Assembly: GCA_963770635.1 (NCBI GenBank)
Contig: CAVYQI010000005.1
Location: 310,001 to 374,000, forward strand
Source of the DNA: DASZIT01 sp963770635
Lineage (GTDB): Bacteria; Actinomycetota; Acidimicrobiia; Acidimicrobiales; RAAP-2
Direction of reading: 5' to 3'
DNA: 64,000 nucleotides
Under the pieces are notes generated by a model. The model searched no databases. It saw only the letters and a list, made by a program, of their open reading frames with translations, and was not told the origin of the DNA. Shown here piece after piece: positions 27,310 through 37,061 of this stretch; position 1 is the stretch's first letter; each line of letters begins with the position of its first letter. Position numbers and translations under genes: made by a program.

Positions 27310-28569
27310 GTGTTGGCCTTTACCTTCCCCGGCCAGGGGTCGCAGCGTTCGGGAATGGGACGCGCCTGGGTCGACCACCCCTCGTGGGAAGTGGCTACCG
27401 AGGCAACCGAGCTGGCCGGGCGGGACATGAGCTGGCTCTTGCTGGACGCCCCGATGGAGGAGCTGACCCTGACCGCCAACGCCCAGTTGGCCACCTTCGT
27501 GATGAGCATGGTGGTGCTCGACGCAGTAGAACGCCTGGGCCTGTTCCCCGGAGCCTCTGCCGGCCACAGCCTCGGGGAGTACAGCGCCCTGGTGGCGTCC
27601 GGCGCCCTCTCCTTCGCCGACGGGACCCGCCTGGTGGTGGAGCGCGGCGAGGCCATGCAGGTGGCGGCCGACGAGCGGCCGGGCACCATGGCCGCCCTCC
27701 TCGGCATCGCCGACGGTGACGCCGAGTCGGCCTGCCAACGGGCGGAGGACGAGGTGTGGGTGGCCAACTTCAACGCCCCCGGGCAGGTGGTGATCGCCGG
27801 CACCGTCGAAGGGGTGGCCAACGGCGGCGAGAAGGCCAAGGAGCTCGGAGCCCGCAAGGTGCTGCCCATCCCGGTGTCGGGTGCCTTCCACACCCCGATG
27901 ATGCTCTCGGCCCGGCCTCGACTCCGGGAGGCGCTGGCCTCGGCCGAATTCCACTCCCCCGAAGTCCAGGTGGTGGCCAACGTCGACTCCCGGGTCCATA
28001 CCGATCCGGCCGATTGGCCCGGCCTGCTGTCGGCCCAGCTGTCCAGCCCGGTCCGCTGGCGCCAGAGCCTGGAGACGCTGGCTGGTCGGGGGGCTACCGC
28101 CATCGCCGAGCTGGGGCCCGGCGGGGTGTTGACCGGCCTGGTGCGCCGCACCATCCCCGACGTCCGGGCGGTGGCGGTGGCGGTTCCCGACGACCTCGAC
28201 AAGTTGATGGACACCGTGGCCGGCCCCGAAGTCTGGAACGCGGCATCCCCGGTGCACCAGGGCGAACACCTCTACACCTCCGAACGGGTGATCGTCAGCC
28301 CCTCGGCCGGTGTGTTCGAGCCCGAGGTGGAGCTGGCCGCGCTGGAGACCACCGCGCTGGCGGCCGCCAACGCCGCCCCCGGGAGCGGCGGCGGCAACGA
28401 CCCCGGATCCATCGTGGCGGTGGGCGACCGGGTGGGTACGGTAGGCGGGGTGACCGACGTGCGGACGCCGTTCGAGGGAATTCTGGTGCGATGGCTGGCG
28501 GTGCGGGGCGAACGGGTGAGTGAGGGACAGCCGGTGGCCTGGATCCGGACGCCCGGCGGTGCGTCGTGA
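27310..28569 (+). CDS. fabD: Malonyl-CoA:ACP transacylase with C-terminal biotinyl/lipoyl-like domain
   Basis: FabD loads malonate from CoA onto acyl carrier protein. The first 305 residues are a complete enzyme: TFPGQGSQ at the N-terminus, nucleophile Ser87 in GHSLGEYSAL, and catalytic His194 in GAFHTPMM. The protein is 419 residues, about 110 longer than usual. The extra part (about 322-416) holds VIVSPSAGVFEPEV and, after a glycine-rich linker, GSIVAVGDRVGTVGG then TPFEGILVRWLAVRGERVSE, the beta-strand half-repeats of a biotinyl/lipoyl-attachment fold, but with VTDVRTP where the modified lysine (as in MKM) would be. The GTG has a GAGGAG site nine bases upstream. It overlaps fabG as GTGA and leads the fabD-fabG-acpP-fabF set. 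Confidence 0.92.
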   Translation: MLAFTFPGQGSQRSGMGRAWVDHPSWEVATEATELAGRDMSWLLLDAPMEELTLTANAQLATFVMSMVVLDAVERLGLFPGASAGHSLGEYSALVASGALSFADGTRLVVERGEAMQVAADERPGTMAALLGIADGDAESACQRAEDEVWVANFNAPGQVVIAGTVEGVANGGEKAKELGARKVLPIPVSGAFHTPMMLSARPRLREALASAEFHSPEVQVVANVDSRVHTDPADWPGLLSAQLSSPVRWRQSLETLAGRGATAIAELGPGGVLTGLVRRTIPDVRAVAVAVPDDLDKLMDTVAGPEVWNAASPVHQGEHLYTSERVIVSPSAGVFEPEVELAALETTALAAANAAPGSGGGNDPGSIVAVGDRVGTVGGVTDVRTPFEGILVRWLAVRGERVSEGQPVAWIRTPGGAS

Positions 28570-29315
28570 CCGCCGCCGAGGAGGACCAGCCGGACGGCCG
28601 GATCGTGATGATCACCGGCGGGTCACGCGGGATCGGGCTGGCCTGCGCCCAGTGGTTCCTGGCTCGGGGCGACCGGGTGGCCGTCACCTCCCGGTCGGGG
28701 GCGATCGAGGGCGATCCCGGCCCAAAGGACCGGTTCCTGTCCTTGGTGTGCGACGTCACCGATCCGGCCCAAGTCGAGGCGGCCTTCACCTCCGTCGAAG
28801 CGGCCTGGGGCCCGGTCGAGGTGCTGGTGGCCAATGCCGGGATCACCCGTGACACCCTCGTCCTGCGGATGAGCGAGGAGGCCTGGGGCGAGGTCATCGA
28901 CACCAACCTGACCGGGGTCTTCCGGGTGTCGAAGCGGGCGGTGGCCAAGATGATCCGGCAACGCCGCGGCCGGGTGGTGGTGGTGTCCTCGGTCAGCGCC
29001 TTCATCGGATCCGCCGGGCAGGCCAACTATGCCGCCGCCAAGGCCGGCCTGGTGGGCCTGGCCCGATCCCTGGCCGCCGAGGTGGCCAGCCGGTCCATCA
29101 CCGTGAACGTCGTTGTCCCGGGGCTGGTGGAGACGGATATGCTCGCCGAACTCGGAGAAGAGCGGACGACCGCATTTGCCTCCCAGATCCCGATGGGTCG
29201 GATCGCCCGCCCCGGAGAGATCGCCGCGGTGATCGGGTTCCTCTCCTCCGAGGACGCCGGGTACATCACCGGGGCGGTGGTGCCGGTCGACGGCGGCCTG
29301 GCCATGGGCATGTGA
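28566..29315 (+). CDS. fabG: 3-Oxoacyl-ACP reductase
   Basis: An NADPH-dependent short-chain dehydrogenase of 249 residues that reduces beta-ketoacyl-ACP. It has ITGGSRGIGLA for cofactor binding, LVANAGITRD, catalytic serine in VVVSSVSAFIG, and YAAAKAG with the Tyr/Lys pair. NVVVPGLVETDM and AGYITGAVVPVDGGLAMGM at the end are typical of FabG. The GTG start overlaps the fabD stop by four bases. Position inside the fab operon separates it from the many general SDR proteins. Confidence 0.92.
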   Translation: MTAAEEDQPDGRIVMITGGSRGIGLACAQWFLARGDRVAVTSRSGAIEGDPGPKDRFLSLVCDVTDPAQVEAAFTSVEAAWGPVEVLVANAGITRDTLVLRMSEEAWGEVIDTNLTGVFRVSKRAVAKMIRQRRGRVVVVSSVSAFIGSAGQANYAAAKAGLVGLARSLAAEVASRSITVNVVVPGLVETDMLAELGEERTTAFASQIPMGRIARPGEIAAVIGFLSSEDAGYITGAVVPVDGGLAMGM

Positions 29316-29367
29316 CTTCCACCCATCCGACAGTTCGAACAGAGATCCGAGACAAAGGAGCCACGCG

Positions 29368-29607
29368 GTGAGCAACGACGAGACATTTGAGAAGTTCCGT
29401 GAGTGCGCGGTGGAAGTCCTCCAGGTGCCGGCGGACAAGGTGACCAAAGACGCGCGTTTCGCCGAGGACCTGGATGCCGACAGCCTCGATCTGGTCGAGC
29501 TGGTGATGGCCCTCGAAGAGGCCTTCGACGTCTCGGTGGAGGAGACCGAGCTCGACGGCATCGAGACGATCGGTCAGGCCTACGACCTGATCACCGCCAA
29601 GCTCTGA
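29368..29607 (+). CDS. acpP: Acyl carrier protein
   Basis: The 79-residue carrier of growing acyl chains in type II fatty-acid synthesis. The phosphopantetheine serine is in DADSLDLVELVMALEEAFDV, the canonical helix II motif. The protein is strongly acidic and four-helical. The GTG has an AAGGAG site seven bases upstream. It begins 52 bases after fabG and its stop shares bases with the fabF ATG (TGATG). A discrete ACP beside FabD, FabG and FabF shows a type II pathway in addition to any type I synthase elsewhere. Confidence 0.96.
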   Translation: MSNDETFEKFRECAVEVLQVPADKVTKDARFAEDLDADSLDLVELVMALEEAFDVSVEETELDGIETIGQAYDLITAKL

Positions 29608-30803
29608 TGCTGCTCGGCATCGGCCCGCAGGGCCCCATCGCCGGCCGGCGGGTGGCGATCACCGGCATCGGGGTGGTGTCGTGCTGCGGGATCGGGACCG
29701 AGGCACTCTGGACCGGGTTGAACGGTCCTCCCCCGGAGGGCGAGCGGCGGGTCCCGGGCTTCGACCCCGAGCAGTGGTTCGGGCCCAAAGAGGTGCGACA
29801 GATCGACCGGTTCGCCCAATTCGCGGTGGCGGCCTCGGAGATGGCGCTGGAGGATGCCGGGGAGCTGGGGGTCGATCCCGACCGGGCCGGGGTGATCATG
29901 GGCACCGGCGTGGGCGGGTTCGAATCGTTGCAGAACCAGGTGCTGGTCTACGGGGAGAAGGGGGCTCGTCGGGTCTCCCCCCGTCTGGTCCCGATGATGA
30001 TGTCCAACGCCGGAGCCGCCAATGTGTCGATGCGGGCCGGCTGGCACGGACCGTCGGAGGCGATTGTGACGGCGTGCGCGGCCGGGACCCACAGCATCGG
30101 GTACGCGGCCCGGTTGGTGGCCACCGGGCGACTCGACGTGGCCATCGGCGGCGGGACGGAGGCGGCCATGACCGAGGTGGGTATCGCCGCCTTCGCCAAC
30201 ATGACCGCCCTCTCGACGACCGGCATCTCCCGTCCGTTCGACGCCCGCCGTGACGGCTTCGTGATCACCGAGGGCGCTGGGGCGCTGGTCCTGGAAGCCT
30301 GGGACCACGCGGTGGCCCGCGGGGCGCGCATCTACGGCGAACTGGCCGGGTCGGCCAGCACCGCCGACGCCCATCACATCACCGCACCGGTGCCCGGTGG
30401 CGCGGGGGCGGTTACCTGCATGGCGCTGGCCATGGAGGACGCCGGGGCGTCGGTCGGCGACATCGGCCACATCAACGCCCACGGCACCTCTACCCCGCTC
30501 AACGACCAGGCCGAAGCCGACGCCATCACCAAGGTGTTCGGCTCGGATTCCCCGCCGGTCACCTCCACCAAGGGGATCACCGGCCACGGGTTGGGCGCCG
30601 CCGGGGCCATCGAAGCGGTGGCCGCGGTGTTGAGCATCGAGCACCGGTTGATCCCGCCCACCTCCGGCTACGAGCAGCCCGACCCCGACATCCACCTCGA
30701 CATCGTGGCCGGGGAGGCCCGACCCTGGGAGCCGGGTGCGGTCCTGTCCAACTCGTTCGGGTTCGGCGGCCACAACGGCTCCCTGGTGATCTCACCGCCG
30801 TAG
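29607..30803 (+). CDS. fabF: 3-Oxoacyl-ACP synthase II
   Basis: A condensing enzyme of 398 residues that elongates acyl-ACP with malonyl-ACP. The triad is present: cysteine in VTACAAGTHSIG, histidine in INAHGTSTPLND, and histidine in GITGHGLGAAGAIEA. VAITGIGVVS opens the thiolase fold and LSNSFGFGGHNGSLV closes it, as in FabF/KAS II. The ATG overlaps the acpP stop. FabF is favoured over FabB by length and neighbourhood. The upstream open frame is only an echo of acpP in another phase. Confidence 0.94.
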   Translation: MLLGIGPQGPIAGRRVAITGIGVVSCCGIGTEALWTGLNGPPPEGERRVPGFDPEQWFGPKEVRQIDRFAQFAVAASEMALEDAGELGVDPDRAGVIMGTGVGGFESLQNQVLVYGEKGARRVSPRLVPMMMSNAGAANVSMRAGWHGPSEAIVTACAAGTHSIGYAARLVATGRLDVAIGGGTEAAMTEVGIAAFANMTALSTTGISRPFDARRDGFVITEGAGALVLEAWDHAVARGARIYGELAGSASTADAHHITAPVPGGAGAVTCMALAMEDAGASVGDIGHINAHGTSTPLNDQAEADAITKVFGSDSPPVTSTKGITGHGLGAAGAIEAVAAVLSIEHRLIPPTSGYEQPDPDIHLDIVAGEARPWEPGAVLSNSFGFGGHNGSLVISPP

Positions 30804-30858
30804 CCGACCGGAGGGCGATGGGCGTCGGGTGGTGCTGACCCGCTACCGTCGGAGTCCC

Positions 30859-32508
30859 ATGGTCACCACCTCACCCGACCTCGCCATCGGCGCGTTCACC
30901 CCGCACGGTCCCTGGACCGTCGAGCCCGAAACCATGTCCTGGCGGTACTCGGAGATCGGCGACATCGACGTCATCCGAGCCAACTCCGCCGAGGAAGCCC
31001 GTCGACTGCTCGTGCCGCGTCGCCTACCTCCGGGTCTGCGGGTGCTGACCGTCGGATACCAACTGGGCCGGGCTCTCATCGGCTGGTCGACCCATGACCG
31101 GGGCACGGACAATTCCCGAGCCGGCCTGTCCCGGAGACTGCGACCGGCCTTCGAGCGACTGGGGCCGACCTACATCAAGCTCGGCCAACTGCTGTCGTCG
31201 GGCGAAGGCATCTTCCCCGAGGAGCTGGTGAACGAGTTCCGGCTCCTCCGTGACCGGGTGCCGGCGGAGTCCTTCACCACTGTCCGGCGTACCATCGAGG
31301 AAGACCTGGGCAAACCGCTCGCCGAGGTCTTCAGCTCCTTCGACCGGGTGCCCATCGCCTCGGCGTCCATTGCCCAGGTGCATGCGGCCACCCTGCGGAC
31401 CGGGGAGCGGGTGGTCGTCAAAGTCCAGCGCCGGCAGGCCAGGGCCCAGTTCCACCTCGACATCGCCATCCTGTCGTGGATCGCCCCGATGTTGGTGGGC
31501 CGCATCCCCGTCGCCGCCCTGACCAATCCCCCGGCCCTGGTCGAGTTGTTCGCCGAGACCATCGTCGAGGAGCTCGATTTCCGCCTCGAAGCCCAGAACA
31601 TGCTCGACATCGCCTCGGTGTTGATCGCCACCGGCCAGCGCTCCATCGTGGTGCCACGCCCGCATCCTCACCTGGTGACCCGCCGGGTGCTGGTGATGGA
31701 ACACCTTCGGGGTTACTCCTGGAACGATGCCGCCGGCATGCGGGAAGCCGGGGTCGACACCGCCGCGGTGCTCCGGGCCGCTCTCATCTCGTTTCTGGAA
31801 GGGGCGCTGCTCTTCGGTGTCTTCCACGGGGACCTGCACGGTGGCAACATGCTGGTCCAACGCGACGGCACCATCGCCCTGCTCGACTTCGGCATCACCG
31901 GTCGGCTCAACCAGCGCAAGCGACTGGCCTTCCTCCGGATGCAGGTCGGGGCCACCTCCAACGCCCTGGAACCGCAGATCGAGGCGTGGCGGGACCTCGG
32001 GGCGTTGCCGGTCGACATCGATGTGGCCGCGGTGATCAGGGACCTGGGACTCGACCGGCCGCCGATCGATCCGACCACCCTCACCGCCGACGAGATGGTG
32101 GGCGAGATCCGCGAGATCACCAAGGCGCTCCTCGGCTATGGGGCCAAGCTCCCGAAGGAGCTGATGCTGTTCGTGAAGAACATGCTGTTCCTCAACGGGG
32201 CGATGGCCACCATGGCCCCCGATGTGGACATCCTCGGCGAGATCGTGGCCATCGTCACCTACTTCACCGAACAGCACGGCGAGCAGATCGCCCGGGACGT
32301 GGGGATGGAACTCGTCGACCGGCCCCTCGACCTCGACGGCTACCGGGCCGCCATGGGGATCACCGACGGATCCGAGTCGATCACCTTCCGGGATCTCCAG
32401 GAGCGCCGCGAGATCATCAGCCGCCGGCTGTCCGAGCGGGGCGAGAGTCAGCGGCGGACACCCACGGTCCGTGCCCTCTACCGGACGTTGCGACCCAAGC
32501 GTCGGTGA
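30859..32508 (+). CDS. AarF/UbiB-family atypical kinase-like protein
   Basis: A 549-residue member of the ABC1/ADCK family, which adopts a protein-kinase-like fold and acts on lipid or quinone metabolism. The diagnostic K-x-G-Q motif is in YIKLGQLLSSGEGIFPEELV; SASIAQVHAATLRTGERVVVKVQ gives the A-rich loop and lysine; HGDLHGGNML the catalytic loop; LLDFGITG the DFG motif. The C-terminus has a possible membrane-associated helix pair (ELMLFVKNMLFLNGAMATM). ATG at 30859 is preceded by GGAG four bases away; GTG at 30829 is an alternative. It follows fabF by 55 bases. In an actinomycete with MenC nearby, a role in menaquinone handling is plausible but not shown. Confidence 0.88.
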   Translation: MVTTSPDLAIGAFTPHGPWTVEPETMSWRYSEIGDIDVIRANSAEEARRLLVPRRLPPGLRVLTVGYQLGRALIGWSTHDRGTDNSRAGLSRRLRPAFERLGPTYIKLGQLLSSGEGIFPEELVNEFRLLRDRVPAESFTTVRRTIEEDLGKPLAEVFSSFDRVPIASASIAQVHAATLRTGERVVVKVQRRQARAQFHLDIAILSWIAPMLVGRIPVAALTNPPALVELFAETIVEELDFRLEAQNMLDIASVLIATGQRSIVVPRPHPHLVTRRVLVMEHLRGYSWNDAAGMREAGVDTAAVLRAALISFLEGALLFGVFHGDLHGGNMLVQRDGTIALLDFGITGRLNQRKRLAFLRMQVGATSNALEPQIEAWRDLGALPVDIDVAAVIRDLGLDRPPIDPTTLTADEMVGEIREITKALLGYGAKLPKELMLFVKNMLFLNGAMATMAPDVDILGEIVAIVTYFTEQHGEQIARDVGMELVDRPLDLDGYRAAMGITDGSESITFRDLQERREIISRRLSERGESQRRTPTVRALYRTLRPKRR

Positions 32509-32529
32509 GTTCTGGCTGCCGCTGCCCGG

Positions 32530-33326
32530 TCAGCTCGGACCCTTGCGCCCCAGGAGATGGAAGACGCGACTGAGTTGGCGGTAGGGGTCTCGTCGGCTGG
32601 CTTCGAGCTCGACCGCGGCCGTCGCCGCCACCTGCTTTGCATCGCCGGGGTCCAACTCGGCTCCACTGAACTCGAGCCAGTCGACAAACAGCCATACCCC
32701 GTACCAGCGCAGTGGCTCCACGCCCCGACTCTGCATGAGCTCGCTGAGTTCCTCCACCGTGTCGGCTCGGCCCGGCACTCCCAGCACCCCGATCTCGGTT
32801 CTGGCGTCAAACGCCGCCAGGGCGTCGTCCCACCGCCGTTCCAAGGCCGGGCGCACCGCCATCGGTCTTGGCGTTGCCCGTCATGATCGAGACCACGCCA
32901 CCGGCCGCCGCGCACCGGCACAGCTGGTCGACCAACGGCTCCGGCTGCTCGAGGTACCCGAGCACGCCATGACACAACACGGCGGCGAAGCGTCGACCGT
33001 CCACCGCCTCGTCGGCGTTCTCACCGTCGGCCTGCAAGAGCGTCACCCGTCGCTGGACCTCGGCGGGCAGCCGCTCGAGTCGCTGTTGAGCTTTGTCCAG
33101 CATCGCCGGCGACGAGTCGAGCAACGTCACGTCGTAGCCGGCTTGGGCCAGCGGAAACGATTGATGACCGGCGCCGCCACCGACGTCGAGCACCGGTGCC
33201 GGCGGCTCCGGCAGGTGCTCGAGCAGCTGCTGGTGCATCACGTAGGTGCGCACGTACCCCTTCACCGAGGCATACGCCTCGTCGGCAAACTTGTCAGCCA
33301 GGCGCGGCCCAGGTGTCGTCGCTCAC
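32530..33326 (-). pseudogene. CmoM/SmtA-like SAM-dependent methyltransferase, two apparent frameshifts
   Basis: Three frames together form one methyltransferase of about 265 residues. The middle frame has LADKFADEAYASVKGYV, which matches the N-terminal region of CmoM-like tRNA methyltransferases, then VLDVGGGAGHQS (motif I) and LCHGVLGYLEQPEPLV (motif IV). It has no start codon: the only nearby GTG (33326, giving VSDDTWAA) is in another frame, and a CG pair missing from CCGCGCC at about 33303-33309 would join them. The C-terminal part (MAVRPALERRWDDALAAFDA) lies in a third frame from about 32862; a one-base gain or two-base loss near 32864-32870 joins it. It could be a decaying gene or sequencing errors. 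It converges on the UbiB gene. Confidence 0.72.
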
Positions 33327-33396
33327 GACACCAAGATAGGTGTCGGAGGTCAGTAACCAGGTGCCCGGATCGGAGGGTGGGCGCCGCCGGGTGGAG

Positions 33397-34193
33397 CTAC
33401 GCGCCGTCGAGGGCGTGGCGAAGCGAGGAGACGAAGCCGGCCGCCCCCACCGGGCCGTCGCCCTCCAGCAGCCGCCGGACCAGCGCCGAGCCCACCACCA
33501 CCCCGTCGGCCACCTCGCAGACGGTGGCCGCCTGCTCGGGTGTCGAGACCCCGATCCCGACGCAGACCGGGAGCTCGGTCACCGCGGTGATCCGTTCGGC
33601 CACCTCCCGGGCGGACCCGGCCAACGTCGACTGCTCGCCGGTGACCCCCATCCGCCCCACCCCGTAGACGAAGCCCCGAGACCGTCGGCAGATGGCGTCG
33701 GTCCGTGCCGGCGGCGTCGACGGCGCCACCAGCAGCACGGTGGCAATCCCCGCCTGGTCGGCGGCCTTGGCCCAAGGATCGATCTCCTCGAGGGGTAGGT
33801 CGGGAATGATGGCCCCGGCCACCCCCGACTCCGCCATCAGACCGGCGATGCGTTGATGGCCGGCCCGGAAGATGAGGTTGTAGTAGGTCATCACCACCAC
33901 TGGGACCCCGACCTGGAGCCGCCCGAGGTCAGCCAAGATGCCGTCAGGGGTGGTCCCCCGGCCCAGCGCTCGCAGCGATGCCTCTTGGATGACCGGACCG
34001 TCGATCATCGGGTCGGAGAACGGGATGCCGATCTCGATGGCATCGGCGCCGGCCCCGGCCACCGCTTCCACCGTCACCAACCACTCGTCGTCCATCCCCC
34101 CGGTGACATAGGGAACCAGCAGCTTGTGTCCCTGCTGTCGGTGGTCCCGCAGGGTCGTCTCCAGCACGCCCCCCTCCGCCACCGGCTCGACGC

Positions 34194-34197
<4 letters not shown>
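33397..34197 (-). CDS. trpA: Tryptophan synthase alpha chain
   Basis: TrpA cleaves indole-3-glycerol phosphate to indole and glyceraldehyde 3-phosphate; indole passes through a tunnel to TrpB. The 266-residue barrel has LLVPYVTGGMDDE, catalytic Glu in ADAIEIGIPFSDPMIDGPVI, Asp in IIPDLPLEE, and FVYGVGRMGVTGEQ with the phosphate loop GIGVSTPEQA. The ATG overlaps the trpB stop by four bases (ATGA at 34194-34197), indicating coupling. Upstream open frame inside trpB has no family features. It is the last gene of the trpCFBA set, 71 bases before the broken methyltransferase. Confidence 0.96.
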
Positions 34198-35378
<1,181 letters not shown>

Positions 35379-35425
35379 GATCAGATCGGAATCAGCCGGC
35401 GCACCGCTGCCGGACGCCAACCCGC

Positions 35426-36172
35426 TCAATCGTCCTGCCAATCGAACAGGCCGGCACCGGGGTCGTCGTCACCGGCGGGGCCGCGGGACCCGGCGCCCGG
35501 GCCGGCAAGTCCATCGGCCGACTCCAGCAGCTCTTTGTCGGCCTGCCGGACCGCGGCGATGAAGTCGCGGAGCTTCCCGGGGTCCTTGGAGCCGGGTGAC
35601 GACTCCACACCGCTCGAGACATCGACCCCCCAGGGGTGCAGGTGGGCGATGGCCCGTCCGACGTTGGTAGCGTCTAGGCCGCCCGACACGATCAGCCGCT
35701 CCGGGTCGATGACCCCTTCCGCCAGCCTCCAGTCGAACAGTTCGCCGGAGCCGGGGTTGGCCCCGTCGATCAACAGGAATTGGGCCCCGTACTCTTCGAA
35801 CCTTCCGATATTTCGGTGCCCGGCCGGAAACGCCTTGATGGTGCGGCCGACCCGCTGAGAGATCCACCGGGTGTCCTCGATCGACTCGACCCCGTGGAGC
35901 TGGGCGGCGTGGAGCCCGATCTGGTTCACGATCTCGATGACCCGTTTGGGTGACTCGTCCCTGAACACACCGACCGTCATCGTCTCGTGCGGGAGGCGTT
36001 TCACGATGTCGGCTACTTCGCCCGGGCGCATCTGACGCGGCGACGGGGCGAAGACGAAGCCGACGGCGGCGGCCCCCATCCCGACGGCCAGCAGGGCATC
36101 GGCTTCGGTGGTGATGCCGCAGATCTTCACCATCACGCCGTCGACCGGCTCCTCCAATCCACCGCCGATCAC
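35426..36172 (-). CDS. trpF: Phosphoribosylanthranilate isomerase
   Basis: TrpF converts N-(5'-phosphoribosyl)-anthranilate to its carboxyphenylamino-deoxyribulose isomer. The catalytic cysteine is in VKICGIT near the N-terminus, with FAPSPRQM following; the catalytic aspartate is in LLIDG; GGLDATNVGRAI and GVDVSSGVESSPGSKDP bind phosphate. The protein is 248 residues: the barrel ends about residue 215 and a glycine/aspartate-rich tail follows. GTG at 36172 overlaps the trpC stop as GTGA. Having a separate trpF is notable because many Actinomycetota, including Streptomyces and Mycobacterium, use the bifunctional PriA instead. Confidence 0.94.
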   Translation of the reverse strand: MIGGGLEEPVDGVMVKICGITTEADALLAVGMGAAAVGFVFAPSPRQMRPGEVADIVKRLPHETMTVGVFRDESPKRVIEIVNQIGLHAAQLHGVESIEDTRWISQRVGRTIKAFPAGHRNIGRFEEYGAQFLLIDGANPGSGELFDWRLAEGVIDPERLIVSGGLDATNVGRAIAHLHPWGVDVSSGVESSPGSKDPGKLRDFIAAVRQADKELLESADGLAGPGAGSRGPAGDDDPGAGLFDWQDD

Positions 36173-36960
36173 GAATGGGCTCCGACCAGTTCGGCCACCG
36201 CCGCCCGACGATCCCCGGACCTCACCAATGTCTCCCCCACCAGCACCGCGTCGTAGCCGGCCGAGGCGAGCCGGGCGGCGTCGTCCACCCCCCGGATCCC
36301 CGACTCGGCCACCGACACCACCCCGGAGGGAAACGCGGACCGGAGTGACGCGGCCAGCCCGGGGACGACTTCGAAGGTATGGAGATCCCGCTGGTTGACC
36401 CCGATCAGGGTGGCCCCGGCGTCGAGAGCCTGGCCCAGCTCATTGCCATCGTGCACCTCGACCAGTGCCGCCAGCGACAGCTGGGCGGCCACCGCCAGGA
36501 ACGCCGACAGCTCCGGGTCGCTCAGCGCCGCCACAATCAGCAGCACCGCGTCGGCGCCCATCAGGCGTGCGTCGCAGACGTCGGCCACCGACACGGTGAA
36601 GTCCTTCCGCAGCACCGGGAGGGCACTCGCGGCCCGGGCGGCTTCGAGGTCGTGGGCGGAGCCACCGAAGAACTCCCGATCGGTGAGGACCGAGAGGCAG
36701 GCCGCCCCTCCCGATTCATACTCCTTGGCCACCGACGCCGGGTCGAGGTCGGGGTCGAGGTCGCCTTTCGATGGGGAGCGCCGCTTGATCTCGGAGATGA
36801 CCGCCAGACGGGTGGGCGACCCTGCCACCACCAATGCCTCGGTGAAGGGTCGGGGCTCCGGCAACGAGCTCGCCCGGGCCAGCAGCTCGTCGGGGTCGCG
36901 ACGGTCGCCCGCCGCCAGTGCCCGATGGGCGGCGATGATGGTGTCAAGGTAGGCGGGCAT
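36169..36960 (-). CDS. trpC: Indole-3-glycerol-phosphate synthase
   Basis: A barrel enzyme of 263 residues that closes the indole ring from CdRP. It shows VISEIKRRSPSKGDL with catalytic Glu and Lys, ACLSVLTDREFFGGS, VLRKDFTV with the general acid lysine, VNQRDLHTFE, and VAESGIRGVDDA. ATG at 36960 is chosen; a TTG nine bases upstream is possible, and GGAGG lies just two bases from the ATG. It is the first gene of trpCFBA. An imperfect hairpin (CCGGGCAC/GTGCCTGG at 36976-36998) lies in the leader, without a U run. trpE, trpG and trpD are not in the window. Confidence 0.95.
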   Translation of the reverse strand: MPAYLDTIIAAHRALAAGDRRDPDELLARASSLPEPRPFTEALVVAGSPTRLAVISEIKRRSPSKGDLDPDLDPASVAKEYESGGAACLSVLTDREFFGGSAHDLEAARAASALPVLRKDFTVSVADVCDARLMGADAVLLIVAALSDPELSAFLAVAAQLSLAALVEVHDGNELGQALDAGATLIGVNQRDLHTFEVVPGLAASLRSAFPSGVVSVAESGIRGVDDAARLASAGYDAVLVGETLVRSGDRRAAVAELVGAHS

Positions 36961-37061
36961 GGCCTCCAAAGCCTACCGGGCACGGTTCCGGTGCCTGGCG
37001 ATTACGGCAACCGCTGACACCCGTTCCCAGGGTTGCGCCCCCGCCGCCGGATCCCTCGCCG

